NCBI GenBank assembly: GCA_014706295.1
Contig: JACSVZ010000038.1
Coordinates: forward strand, 806,001 to 870,000
Source: Lycocorax pyrrhopterus obiensis
Taxonomy: Eukaryota; Chordata; Aves; Passeriformes; Paradisaeidae
Direction: 5' to 3'
Length of the DNA: 64,000 nt
In this document: in pieces, positions 11,203 through 23,000 of the stretch
Layout: every line of letters begins with the position of its first letter
How positions within the stretch are numbered: the stretch's first letter is position 1
Translations under genes and position numbers: made by a program
The notes under the pieces: model-generated
Database searches by the model: none
The model's input: the letters and a program-made list of their open reading frames with translations, nothing else
What the model was told of the DNA's origin: nothing

Positions 11203-14200
11203 TCACACGCTGCTGTCTTCCAGCAGGGGCTCCTTGCCATCAGACCCCCCAGCTGGTGGGCTGTGGGGGTGGGCCTGGGCCCCCGTACTGTGCTTCTTGT
11301 GGCTGCCCGACCTCAGCGCCAGGTTGTGTTCCGGAATGAACAGGGCCACCAGCAGCGACAGCAGCACGGAGCACGCCCCGAACAGGAAGGGTGGCCCAGG
11401 GATGATGCTGCTCTGTACAGAGAGACACAAGGGAATGATTCAAGCACGAGGACAAACAGAGCCCAGCAAACAGAGTGAGAAGCTGAACGGGTACCTCATC
11501 CGTAGGGTTAGCCATGTTGGGTTTGGAGGCCTTGCCCAAAGTTTCCACCTCAGCCATTTCGTTCAACTCCACGTGGAAGAGATAGAAGACAAAGCCATAG
11601 AGCGCCGGCCCCAGGCCGTTACACAGACCCCGAATTCCAGTGATCATCCCCTGCACCACACCTGGGGACAGAGTGAGGAACCGGGGAGATGCCTCCAACT
11701 TTCCAAAGAAACTTGTTTGATTTGAGGATACATATTTAGAGATATTTAGAGACAGGATCAAGCACTTGGATCTGGACTGACATGCACCCCCCACACGGGA
11801 AGGGGTTTGCAGATGAGCAGCTTCACTCAGTGCCAGGTTCTACAAAAATCAGTAATGCTGGGCTTGCTGCTTTGCAGACTGAAATAAGCATGGGCACATC
11901 AAGCAACAATTTCCAACGAACTGGAATTTAATTGAGGACTCGGAGATGTACTGTGAGGCAGGCAAACTGCAGCAGCCTCCTCTGCCTCAGAGAGACAACA
12001 CCAAACACCCACATGCATGACTTGGGAGTTCCCTCGCAAAGCACCAGCCGTGGTCAAAGATAAGAGTGTCAATACTGCTGTGAGTACAGTGACACTCCAC
12101 AGCTGGCACAGATGTTCCTGCCCACCCCTCCACTGCCACGGCCAAGAACCTGCCTTGTGCCACCTCAGCACCTGCTGGGATGAACCCCCCCCCATCAGAT
12201 GGGTCCACAAGCACTCACCCTGCTGGTCAGGGTCCGTGTTCCTCGACACCATGGCACTGATGGCTGGGAAGGTGATGCTGGACATGGCAGCCACAGCTCC
12301 TGCTGCCCACATCATCCTGGGGAGGAAGGAGGCAGCTGTGAGGAACAGCCACAGCCTCGCCCTGTGCTGCAGGGCAGGAGCAGCCACAGAGGGAGAGAAA
12401 CGTAGGCAAACCCTCACCAAGGCTGTGATCCAAAGCCGTACCAGGCAAGCTGCAGGATCTGGAAGCCTAGTCCCAGGAGGATGGTGTTTTTATTTCCTAT
12501 CGAACGCATGAGAATTCCCAACACGACTGTCTGGAAAGAAAAGCAGGTGTTTTCAAGGCAGGGGCAAAGAAAGAGGGCAACACCAGGAGACAAGAGGACA
12601 GGAACCTGAGGGACCTTGATGATCCTTACGGGTCCCTCCCAATTCAAGATCTTCTCTGTGTGGCCACAGGAGTTCTGACAACTCAGCGGCCCCAAACCCA
12701 GAAAATTTGGACATTCTTATAGCAGACTGCTCAAGCCAAGACAGAAATTGCTTCTCACCTGAGCCAGTATAGAGAGAATTCCAACTACACCGATAAAGGC
12801 TGCTACAGTCTCTGAGGAAAAACCAATGACCTGTGAAAACACCAAAGAGGGACTTTTCAGGCAGATTTGTACCAGATGACAAGAGCCCCTCCATCAATGT
12901 CACTCATGTTTACTGAATTTGCTTCTCAGGGACCTGCACATTAACAGCCATTGCCTCTGGGCTGCCACAGGAATCAAACAGAAGATTTTCCTCTAGCTGA
13001 AGAAACAGTTTTAAATCACTGGGCTCCCCTTTCAGTGCCTGAAGGTAGCACAGGCAGGATGGCCAGGCAGACACCAGCAAGGAGCCAAGCCAGGCCTTGC
13101 CCTTGGCAATGCCTACAGAGCAGTCACCAGGCTCACACATTTTTCAGGAGAGCTGGAACAGATCACCATTTCTTACAGCTTCAGCTTTACTGAGTTATTG
13201 GCCAAGAAAAGCCACCTTGGGACAGGTGACACAACTCTGATTGTATTTATAGGCCGCAACTTCCCGCACCCAGAGCTTTACCTCCCTTGCCAGACTGACC
13301 TGTCGCAGGTACAGGAAGAAGCTGGAGTACTGGCCGGCCTCGGGAAGGTAGGAGAGAAAGACGGTGATACAGATGAGCAGCACTGTGGAGTCCTGACCCA
13401 CCTTCCGCAAGGACTGCAGGGAAAGGGGTGAGGAACGAGAAAAAATGTTTTTAAATTTGACTTAACATCACTGAATAATCTCCAGGTACAAAGACAGCCA
13501 AACCAAGGGCTTAACACAAAAATCAGCAGGACTAAAGCAAACATTAAGCATTATCAGCACACAGGAAAACAGCAGCAGGCTCACTCACAGCGAATGGGTC
13601 AGCTTGTTCCCAGGAGATTGGGGCTCCCCAGGAGACTGGGCGCATCTCTTCAGGCAGCGACTCGGGCACAGCCAGCAGGATGAAGCCAATATCCAGCAAA
13701 GCAACCCCCGAAGCCAGCACAACCACCAAGGTGTCACCGTAGGCTTGGGAAAGGTACGCGCCGATGGCCGGGCTGGTGACCAGACTGGCAGCAAACGTGG
13801 CTGACACCTGGAAGCATAAAACATCCCTACAGCCTCTTCTTCCTAGAGCTCATTTCCTCCTCCCCAGTGACCCAGGGGAACTCCTTCTGGCATCTTTGAT
13901 GGAGAGGGAAACAAGAATTCACAGGGACTCCTGTGCGGAGACAGATGACATGTTCTCTTGGTGCACCTGGGCTAAGTCCTAGCAAAGGGAAATCAAAGAT
14001 GTCCTAGCAATTCCCATATGGTCCTGCCCAGTAAAGCTACAAGAAGGGCAGGATCACACCAAGCATCACAGGCTCTCCTCCCCTGGTGTGGAGAAGCTCA
14101 AGGGCCAGGCTGGTTTATACAACATAGTCAGCACTCAGAGTGGGCAGAGATCAGCCTCCCTCTCAGAGCTAAATCCCAAACAGAAGGACAGGGAGACTGT

Positions 14201-17200
14201 ATGATTAGTCAATAAATCTCCCATCCTAATTTTATACCTCTCCTATCTGCAAAGCCTCAAATATTTCTTTCAAGATCCAGGACAGTGACTCAGCTCCTTA
14301 CCAGGCCGTACGCCGTGCTGCGCTCATGCTCCTGTGTGATATCGGCAACATAGGCAAAAATCACGGAAAAGGTGACAGCAAACACTCCAGACATGGAAAT
14401 GACAGCAAAGTACCACCTGGAAGAGCCACGAAGGCAGAGTTAGAGAGCAACCACACCACAATCCACAGCTGCTGAAGCAGAGCCTCTCCCTTGTTTTCCC
14501 CTCAGTCCCTCCAGTGCACCACAAGAGGCTCAGGAACATGGAGTCTAGGTCTGGAGATCCCTGAAGTTTTACCACTTATTCTCCCTAATAGAAATAATGC
14601 AGTGAGCAGGGGAACAAGCAGAGAGGACAGACCAACCCTTTATTCCCAACTGAACCCTGCAGCAGAACTAGATGACTCAGTCTCTAGGCTGAGCATCCTC
14701 CTCCATTCTTGAGATGGATGAGACTCTTCCATCTCATCCTGAAACGAGCACCTGCAAACCCTCTTCCTTCAGCCTCGTGCTCCTTCCCCTCCTCAGAACC
14801 CTGGGGCTGTACTGAGAGTGAACTCACCATGGGCTGATCTTCATCAGGGGAATTGGTGCACACGTGAAGAAGACGGTGAGAAGGAGGAAGGATTTCCTGC
14901 CCCAGACATCAGAGAGAGCACCAATCAGAGGGGCACTTAGGAAAGAGAGCAGACCCTGGGATGGACAGACAGACCAGAGGACAGAGAAACCCCTCAGTGA
15001 GAGCTTTCAACAACATCAGGAGGACACAACGCATTCCTGATTGCTACAAGCAGCAATCTTGTTACAACACAGCACTTTATTAAACTCCCCACATCTTTTT
15101 GGGAGGGAAAAACAAATCCTCGACCAGCAAGGCCCCACTGAGCACTGCTGCTCCCTCCTGCTCCCTCCTGCTCCCTGCAGCCTTTGCCTGTGGTGTGGGC
15201 ACCCCGGCAGCCCCGCCAGGACCTGGAAAGCTGCTGGCACAGCTCCACCATGGCAACAGCTGCTGCGGTTCTGGGGAAAGCCTTCCCTTGTAGGTGGAGA
15301 CAGGACAGACACAATGAGAAGCCAGGGCCATTAAGCACAAATAAAATTATTCAAGGCCTTTCCATGTCTCCCAAGCCCGAGGCAGGCAGGGCAGAGCCTT
15401 TCAGTGCTGACGGCAGTGCCCAGCAAACCCATCTGGGGCTGTTTTCCAAGATCCTCTTGCCAGAGACAGCCAAGAACAGTCTGTTTTGCCTGATTCCCGA
15501 GTCAGAACACAGGATTATTGCCTGTTCACTATTGTTGCCTGCAATTCTGCTCTGGGAATGCTGGTCTAGTGCAAGAAGCTCCCCATTCCCACTCCCTGTG
15601 CCACAGCACAATCCCACCTCCTGCCTGGAGGCCACTTGGTTTCAGTTTCTATTACTAATAAGTTCAGATGTCACTGATTTTTCATTCTGTTATGCTCCAG
15701 AGGATGGGCACAGGGCTGATCTCAGGCTGATAAGAATATTTCCAGCTGAAACACACAGCTGGTGTAACTGAAGCCCCACGCTGACAAGCAGCGCATTGTC
15801 ACTCTGCTCAGTAAAATCAGCTGCACAAGCTGCCCCATGACTGTGTCCTTCCTTTTCCATCAGGTTGGCCAGAGCCCCCCCAAACTGGCCAAATATTGTT
15901 TGACATCAGCAAATTACATGGATAATAATGGCTTGTCCCTTCTTGCACCGATGGCAGATTTAAAGGAAATCCTGAAGGAATATTCCTTACCTTGACCCCG
16001 TGAATCAGGCCATTCATCAGGAATGTGTGCTGAGGAAAAGTCTGATGTAAGACCTGGAGGGAAGACAAACCAAAACCAAATGAAAAAGTCAGAGCTAGCA
16101 ACTTTTGCAAAATTTCTGTAAGCATTTGCCAGCCAGAGGCCTGGAAGGGCACAATCCAGGGAAAAGGGGAAATATCCTGCCAACAATGCCTCTATGTGAG
16201 GAGCTCTGCCTGCCCTTTCCAGTATGGGAAACCACTGTCTTCAACACCTTCCAGGTCTATAAATCGTTCCAGCAAACTTGGGCGAGGCTCAGAGAGCTTC
16301 AAACATGCTTTCCCCATCACCTGAATCCCCTCAGGTTTTACTTTATGTCACCACATCACATCTCTGTGTGTCCCGTTGTGCTGTCTGTACGTTTGATTTG
16401 CATTTTATATTGCCAGGCTAATATGTCTAAATTTTTTTGCATAACCAAATACTCCTTTTCCACAGTTCCCCGTGGAAAGGCTGTGCTAAAACCTTCATTC
16501 TCAGGAGCCCCAGGAGAGTTCCCATGGAGACATGCTCACCGTCAGCATCGGCGTGGTCAGCAGCCCCCAGGCAAAGAACTCCAGGAAAATCACCACCACG
16601 GCGTGGTACACGCTGGGCTCCCCGATCCCCTGTCGCTGCAAAACAGAGCAAAGTAAAAAACCTTTCAGCGGCCTCGTCCTGCATTTCAGAGAGCTCACGC
16701 AGCTGAGCGGGATCGGAAACGCGAGAGAAGGCAGAGAGAGATACTGTTCTGAAACGTTGTTTCTGTTCACAGACTACAGACAGCCTAGGGTGCTTAAATC
16801 CGACCCCAGCAGGCCGGCGGGGGATTCCCTGTCCGGGCCCGCGGCCGTTTTGCTGCGCAGGAACGGGAGCGCACCGGGAAAGAGGCACAAAACCGGCAGG
16901 CGCAGCGCTCATCCATGGCATCGTTCAGGCTGCAACATCGGGTCCGCACCCCAGGGCGGCAGGTGCAGCAGCGGTGCCGAGAGGGGCGGTTTGAGGAGTG
17001 CGGCCCACCGGGGACAGCCCTCACCTCGCACCGGACACCGGCACCGCCCGGGCCCCGCGCGGCCGCGCTCCCGTCAGTACCGGCCCCCACCGTCCCCCCG
17101 GCGCCACTCCGCCCGCCGATAGCCCCCGGCCCCGCGCTCACGCCGGCCCCGTCCCGGATCACGATCTTCTTGGCCAGCAGGACGCTGCGGTTGAGCCGCT

Positions 17201-17225
17201 TCTTCTTCTTCTTCTCGCCGGTCAT
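11203..17225 (-). CDS. MFSD14-family (HIAT1-like) major facilitator transporter
   Basis: Twelve exons: 17225-17142, 16635-16540, 16053-15991, 14955-14828, 14416-14302, 13807-13589, 13413-13300, 12830-12759, 12530-12418, 12316-12219, 11661-11495, 11412-11203. All borders are GT-AG, phases agree, and the product is 492 aa. MFS features are clear: PSVYHAVVVIFLEFFAWGLL in helix 1, the loop 2-3 motif DVWGRKSFLL, VSATFAASLVTSPAIGAYL, the PESLPEEMRP loop, then SYLPEAGQYSSFFLYLRQ and SIIPGPPFLFGACSVLL. The tail ends KEPLLEDSSV, resembling the acidic-leucine EPLLQD endings of MFSD14A/B. The lysine-rich start (MTGEKKKKKRLNRSVLLAKK) resembles MFSD14A, but other positions (LLTTPMLTV) resemble MFSD14B. 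I therefore leave the symbol open and treat it as a third paralogue. The family's substrate is not settled; plasma-membrane or endolysosomal location is inferred. It lies between MADCAM1 and SHC2, where I recall no MFSD14 gene in human. Confidence 0.93.
12608..12661 (+). mobile_element. CR1-like LINE 3'-end remnant
   Basis: The segment reads approximately GACCTTGATGATCCTTACGG then GTCCCTCCCAATTCAAGAT. This resembles the characteristic 3' tail of bird and reptile CR1 elements (GATGATCC..GTGGGTCCCTTCCAACTC..GATATTCT). It lies in the intron between exons 8 and 9 of the MFSD14-family gene, antisense to it. Only the tail is recognisable, so it is a 5'-truncated fossil. Called from memory of the consensus. 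Confidence 0.55.
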
Positions 17226-17640
17226 GGCGCCGCCGGGCCGCTGCCGATCGCCGGCCGCCGCGGCTGCCCCATCCTCCCTGTGGCGGGCCGGGCCGAACCG
17301 GACCGGGCCGCGCTGTGCCGAGGCCGAGGCCGAGGCCGAGGCCGAGCCCGGGCCCGGACCCGGCACCGGACCCGGACCGGCACCGGGCGGGGAGCGCCGG
17401 GCCCGGGGCTGAGGGCGGGGGTGGGGAGCGGAGGGGGCGACCCCGCCCGCTGGCCCCGCCCCCGGACCGGGAACCGGCACTTCCGGCGCGCCGCTCCTCG
17501 CGCCTCATTGGCTGCTCCGCCTCTTCCTCATCGGCCGCGCTTGCCTGTGATTGGCTGAAAGGGGCAGGGGGCGGGCATTTCTCGCTGGCTGGGGCGGTCC
17601 CGTGACGTCACGGACCGGCGGTGGCACCGGGAACGGGCGG
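17226..17640 (-). promoter_or_regulatory. MFSD14-family CpG-island promoter with CRE
   Basis: The region upstream of the ATG is CpG-rich. ATTGG at 17507-17511 and 17550-17554 are CCAAT boxes in the minus orientation, matching the gene. ACTTCCGG near 17479-17486 is an ETS site. CCGTGACGTCACGG at 17600-17613 is a perfect 14-base palindrome containing a full cAMP-response element (17603-17610). No TATA box is seen. This suggests CREB/ATF and NF-Y input; the start site is not determined. Confidence 0.6.
17317..17346 (+). repeat. Hexanucleotide repeat (GCCGAG)5
   Basis: Five perfect tandem copies of GCCGAG lie about 100 bases upstream of the MFSD14-family ATG, probably in the 5' UTR or core promoter (CTCGGC on the transcribed strand). 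The following 17347-17400 is a degenerate GGACCCGGCACC-type low-complexity tract. Confidence 0.8.
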
Positions 17641-19700
17641 TGGCAACGGCAGCGACCCAGGGCGCCTTTGGGAACGGCTGCTGCTCCGTCCCGGGCACCG
17701 CTCCCGGCCGGGGCAGGCGGGTTGAACAAGGACACGCGGGCCGCCCCGGGGCTGGCGGCACCGGAGGCTCGGGAAGGGCCGTGTCTGTCCCGTCGCCGCT
17801 CCGTCCTCAGCACCGGCATCCCGGGTGGTGACAGCCCAGCGCCTTCCCGGAACCATCCCGTCCGTTCCCCCGAGCCCCGTGGCGCGGGTGGTGGGGAGGG
17901 GCAGCCGGGCCCGGGTCTGCGGGTGGGGAGCAGCTCCGGTACCGCCCCGGTACCGCCAAGGCTTGGGGCGCGCGTCCTAATTAATCCTGCACGGGCCGGA
18001 GAGCGCATAGTGCTGATTACCTTGGTGCAGGGTCAGAGGAGATTAACCGGGCACAGTTTAGACAAGTTTTATGCACTCCGGGGCCCCTCTGCTCGACCCC
18101 GCCCGCTCGAGGTGGCCGCCCCGGGCAGCAGGTACACACAGCGGTGACCGGGAGGCGACCGGGGAGCCCGGAGGGGTCTCACCCTGGGGCAGCGAGAGGC
18201 ACTCAGGGCTCCCGCCCACCCGCGGAGCGCTAGAGGCTGCTATCCAGCTTTGTCCACGGAGGTTTTCCCTTAAGTAACGATTAAACCCGAGGGGCAGTCC
18301 CCTCAGGCAACTCCGCCTGAAAGATGAAAGAAATCCCCCGACTTCCCGGGACTTGTGTGGGGGTGGAGAGCAGCTCCATCTCCCCAGGGCTGCTGCACCG
18401 TGCCGGGCTGTGCTGTCCCCAGGCCACGGCGTGCCCGCGGTCCCCAGAGTGCTCAGCACGTTGCATGCCGTTGGGCAAAACGCCCGTAACCTCCGCAGGG
18501 ACACGGTGCCTTCCCTCGGCTGACCCTCAGCCACCCAGGCTGGGCAGGGACCTGAGTCTCCCTTGGGCCCTCCTGGAGCCGCTTATAAAAGCACGGAGAC
18601 GCCTGATTTGTTCCAGTGCTCTGCAGCGGCTTAAAAACAAAACCAAGGAGAGAGATGAGAGAGCGGAGAAGCGGTTCTCAACATGGCAACAGCAGATGTA
18701 ATTCTATTACCTTGATTTATTGATCGCACTTAGAGCAATTACTGGCTCTCACCCCATCACCTGCCAGGGAGCAGGAGACAGCGAGGAGGAAAGACAAAGG
18801 CGGCTGCGTCGTCCAGGGCATGGGCCGGCCCCCGGGGAGGCTCCGGTTTTGTTTGTGCCGGTTGCCGTGAGGGCGGGGGATGTCGGACCGAAGACCGGCC
18901 CAAGGAAGCTCCTCGGGAAGCTGAAGCCAAGCGCTAAAAGGAGCCTGTGGTGCTGCGGGCATGGAGCCCCAATATTAAGACCACTTTGGGGATGCAGGGC
19001 TGGGGAAAGGTGAGGGTCCCCGGGGCTCCAGCACAGCAGAGCTGCTGTGGGTCCGCTCTGGGCTTCCTCGCCCTTCTGGGCCCAACCAGCCCGGGGTCCT
19101 CTGAACCGCTCAAAAAACGCCGCAGCCCCGGGGCAGGAGCAAGGGCGAATAGCTCGATTGAGGTCAGAAAGTCCCTTTAAGGGTTTTATGGGTTTTTCAC
19201 CCCCCCCCCCGCTTGCTGCAGTTACAGGCAGAAAAACAAGAAAATGTTTGTGTTTTTTACTGCCTGAGCCCTCCAGGCAGATATAAACAAAGCGGGAGTC
19301 AGATCTGGCTTTGGAGGCAGATGAAATCAGAGCGAAAGAGACCAGTGGGCTGGGAGGCACAGAAGTAGGGCAGCCCGCTTGTGCAGCGAAGCCTAGCCAA
19401 GCCCTCCCCCGCCTCCCCGGCCAGCCCCGGGCTTCTGCAGCGCTTCCCGGGAATGCAGAAGTGGAAAGAGCAGAAAATGTCCCTGTTGTGGGCGAGGGCA
19501 GTGCCAGGGGCTGCTGGCCGCTTTCGCTGCAGCTAATGCAAACCTCGAGCTGGCGACAGCCCGTGCCTCAGCCCTGTGGCTCTGGGAGGGGCCGTCGCCC
19601 TCCCCTGCCTGCTACCCCCAACCCCTCACTCCCAACGCTTTCTGCAAAGCTGGAAACTCGCAGGGCCGGCTCCAGCCCCGCGGGCTTTGGCGCGGCCGCA
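17641..19700. other. Intergenic region between MFSD14-family gene and SHC2
   Basis: No exon is recognised. The first part is a GC-rich flank of the MFSD14 promoter. AT-rich clusters of homeodomain-type cores (TAATTAATCC, GATTACC, GATTAACC) occur at 17978-18050 and 18690-18745. A homopolymer of about 11 C lies near 19202. These look like possible regulatory islands only. Confidence 0.4.
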
Positions 19701-20023
19701 CGCCATGGCCAGGGGGTTCGGAGCAGGACGGAGGGCAGAGCGTGGGTGGCTCCGGCCCCACGGGCCGTGTTCGCGAGGGCAGCCCAGGCGTGGGGTGGAT
19801 GCTGTTGTGCGCGGGGATGCTCAGGTGGGCGGGGATGCTGGGCGGGACGGGGATGCTCTGGCGGCCGCGGGTCCGGCGCGGCGGGGGGGCCGGGGGCGGG
19901 GGATGCGGGGCCGGGCGGGCGGCGGAGCGCTCGCACCATGACATCAGCGCGGCGCGGCCCCGGGGGAGCGGGCGGGGGGTGGGAGCCGGCGCGGCGGCAG
20001 CGGAGCGGAGCGCGGCCCCGGGC
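19701..20023 (+). promoter_or_regulatory. SHC2 CpG-island promoter and 5' UTR
   Basis: A very GC- and CpG-rich segment directly upstream of the SHC2 start codon, with G-rich runs at about 19880-19935. The SHC2 frame stays open upstream to 19742 with other ATGs, so the 5' boundary of the coding region rests on homology rather than on a stop codon. No TATA box is seen. Confidence 0.5.
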
Positions 20024-23000
20024 ATGCTCCCGGAGCCCAAGTATGACCGCTTCCGCGACGAACCGCTGACCGCCCCCATGCCGTCGCCGGCCCCCGCGCC
20101 GTGCCCCGCGGCGGGCGAGGAGCCCGAGCACGGCACCACCTTCTGCGCGCTGCTGCCGCGGATGCCGCAGTGGAAGTTCCCCGGCTCCAGCGGCTTCCTC
20201 GGCCGTGGCCCCGCCGGCGCCGCCCGAGACGCCCCCGCCGCGGCGGAGTCTCCCTCGGGGCTGGCCGCCGTCCTGGGCGCCTGCGAGCCGCTCTGCGCCG
20301 CGCCCTGCGCGCTGCCGGGCGGCGGGCGGGCGCGGGGGGCGGCGGGGCGGGCGCGGGGGGCGGTGGCGCCGGCGGGGGCCCGGCCCGGCGGGGACGAGTG
20401 GAGCCGCAAGGGCAGCTTCATCCGCAAACCGGCGCAGGGCTGGCTGCACCCCGACGAGCGGGTGCTGGGGCCCGGCGTCTCCTACATTGTCCGGGTAAGT
20501 CCCGCCGGAGCCCGGCGACGCGGGAGGGCGCGGACACCCCGGCTCCAGGCGTGTGCGGGGCTCGGCGCGTCCGGCCGCTCCTCCCGGCGGCTGCGGGCAG
20601 AGCCCTCGCTCGAATCCCCCCCGCCACGGCTGGCCGGGGACAGCTGCTCCTGGCACATGCATCTTCCGTGATGGGGTTGGGGGCCAGGGGCTTGCTGGGC
20701 CGGGGAGCCCACCTCGGGACTCCTGCGTTGTCAGCCCCTACGAGGCATCACAAGCTGTGTCACACAGATGAGTTTGTGAGGTCTTAGCGTGGGGTCTGGG
20801 CATATGATGGGGCATTTTGGGGTGGGGGGCGAAAGCTGCCGTGTGATCCCTGGAGATGGTGTGGAAGGCCCTTCTCCCTGACACTCGGCCTCCCCTCTCC
20901 ATTGCCTGCCCTGTTCTGCCGCCTGCTCTGACCGCCTTCCCCCTGCAGTACATGGGGTGCATTGAGGTGCTGCGCTCCATGAGGTCCCTCGACTTCAACA
21001 CCCGGACACAGGTCACCAGGTACGGCCTTGCAGTCCCACTCTCCCACACCCCAGTGCCACCCGAAGCCCTCGGTGGTCCTGGGTGCTCCCCCTTCCCAGG
21101 GCCCTGTGGAGAGAGGGGAACACGGGTCAGGGGGAGCTGTGCCCTCCAGGACCCACCCTGCACGCAGGGACATGGACGAAGGGCACTGCTGCAGATCAAT
21201 GGGTGGAAAGAGGAGAAGGGAGGTGGCCCCAGCTGGGATTACATACCACGGGCTGTGACGTGGGGCAGCGCTGCGGGGAGGCTGCGGCTCCTGGGGCTGT
21301 GGGGACTCGTGCCTCCAGACCCCACAGAACGATGTGGGGGGGGGGAAGGCAGCTGGGAAGGGAGGGAGGTCTGGAGCAGCGACCAGGACAGGGTCCGTCC
21401 ATTGCAGGGAAGCCATCAACAGACTGTACGAGGCAGTGCCAGGTGTGAAGGGCATCTGGAAGAAGAAGGTGAGTTTTCAGTCAGCTTGTCTGTCCCTGGA
21501 ACAAGCTGAGGCTGTGGGACAGGGCACTAGGGGTGCCTGCCCGGTTCGTGGGCCTTGGGCCTCTTGGGGCACCCCCCCTTTCCTCATTCACCCCAGGAAG
21601 CCTGGTCCTGGTGATCTTCATCGCCCCCACTGTCCTTTCCCCTCTCAGGCTCCCAACAAAGCCCTGTTCTCCATCCTGGGCAAGAGCAACCTGCACTTCG
21701 CTGGCATGAGCATCGCTGTCAACATCTCCGTTGATGGGCTGAACCTCATGATCCCCACCACACGCCAGGTGAGAGTGTTCCTGGGCACGCAGTCCTGCCC
21801 CTGCCAGCCTGCGAGCCGGTGGCCCCTTTGCTAATGCCCCCCCGGCCACATTCCCCACACAGATCATTGCCAACCACCACATGCAGTCCATCTCCTTCGC
21901 CTCCGGTGGGGACATGGTGAGTCACACACGCCCTGGTCCTGCGGTGTGGTGGGGTCAGGGACTGCCTGTCCTGTGGCTGAGCCGAGCACAGGGCGGCTCG
22001 GCCTGGGTCAGGACGTGGGGCTGGGGCCGAGCTGTCCCCTCACCCTGGCACCTCCAGCCCTGCTCCCCACACAGCAGCAGGACATGGGTGCTGATGTCCC
22101 CCTCTGTCTGCAGGACACCACGGACTATGTTGCCTATGTCGCCAAGGACCCCATCAACCAGAGAGGTGACACCGTCCTCCACGCCTGGGAGCTCGGTGGA
22201 GGAGGGATGCACTGGGGGGTGAAGGCTGGAGGATGAGATCCCTCATGGGGAGCACGAGGGGTGGCTCAGGGTGGTCCTGGTGCGGCGATGGGAGTGTGAG
22301 AGAAACACTCAAACCGTCCGTCTGTCTGTCCACAGCCTGCCACATCCTGGAGTGCTGTGAGGGGCTGGCGCAGAGCGTCATCAGCACGGTGGGACAGGCC
22401 TTTGAGCTGCGCTTCAAGCAGTACCTACACAGCCCCCCCAAGGTGGTGGTACCCCCAGAGAGGTAGGGGGGCGGGGGCCCTGCTGCACCCCCTGTCCCGG
22501 GCATGTCCCCTGGCTGGGGGTGGCTCTGGGAGCCCCTGTCACTGCAGGTGTGGGGACAGTCTGAGCCAGGCAGGGTGTCCCCAGCTCACCCATCCCTGCT
22601 GCAGGGCGCTGGGTGCAGAGGAGTCGGCCTGGGGGGAGGATGAGGAGGCGGCTGAGCACGACTACTACAACAGCATCCCAGGGAAGGAGCCCCCCCCGGG
22701 GGGGCTGGTTGACTCCCGGCTCCGCCACAGCACAGCCCTGGGCCACATCCGCACTCAGCCCTCCATCTCTGTCCCCTCCAGCCAGGTGAGCCCCTCAGAG
22801 CCACTGCTGGCCTTGCTCTGGGGGTCCCAGGCAGGGCCCCCCAAAGCTCTTACTGTTTCCTTTCCCAGGGCGGGTTAGCAGCCAGACGAGACCCGAGCAG
22901 CCAGCTGGGGCCACCCTGGGACCTGGAGAGCCAGGGTGGGTACTGCTGTGGGGGTAGCCATGAGCTGGGGGGGGTCCTTGTGACTCTGCCCAGTCCTGGC

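Noticed and set aside
15150..15180. Short CTGCTCCCTC tandem repeat
   Set aside because: Only about three imperfect units in an intron; ordinary low-complexity sequence.
19742..20023. In-frame upstream extension of SHC2
   Set aside because: The frame is open, but the extension is low-complexity CpG-island sequence and homology begins at the ATG at 20024.
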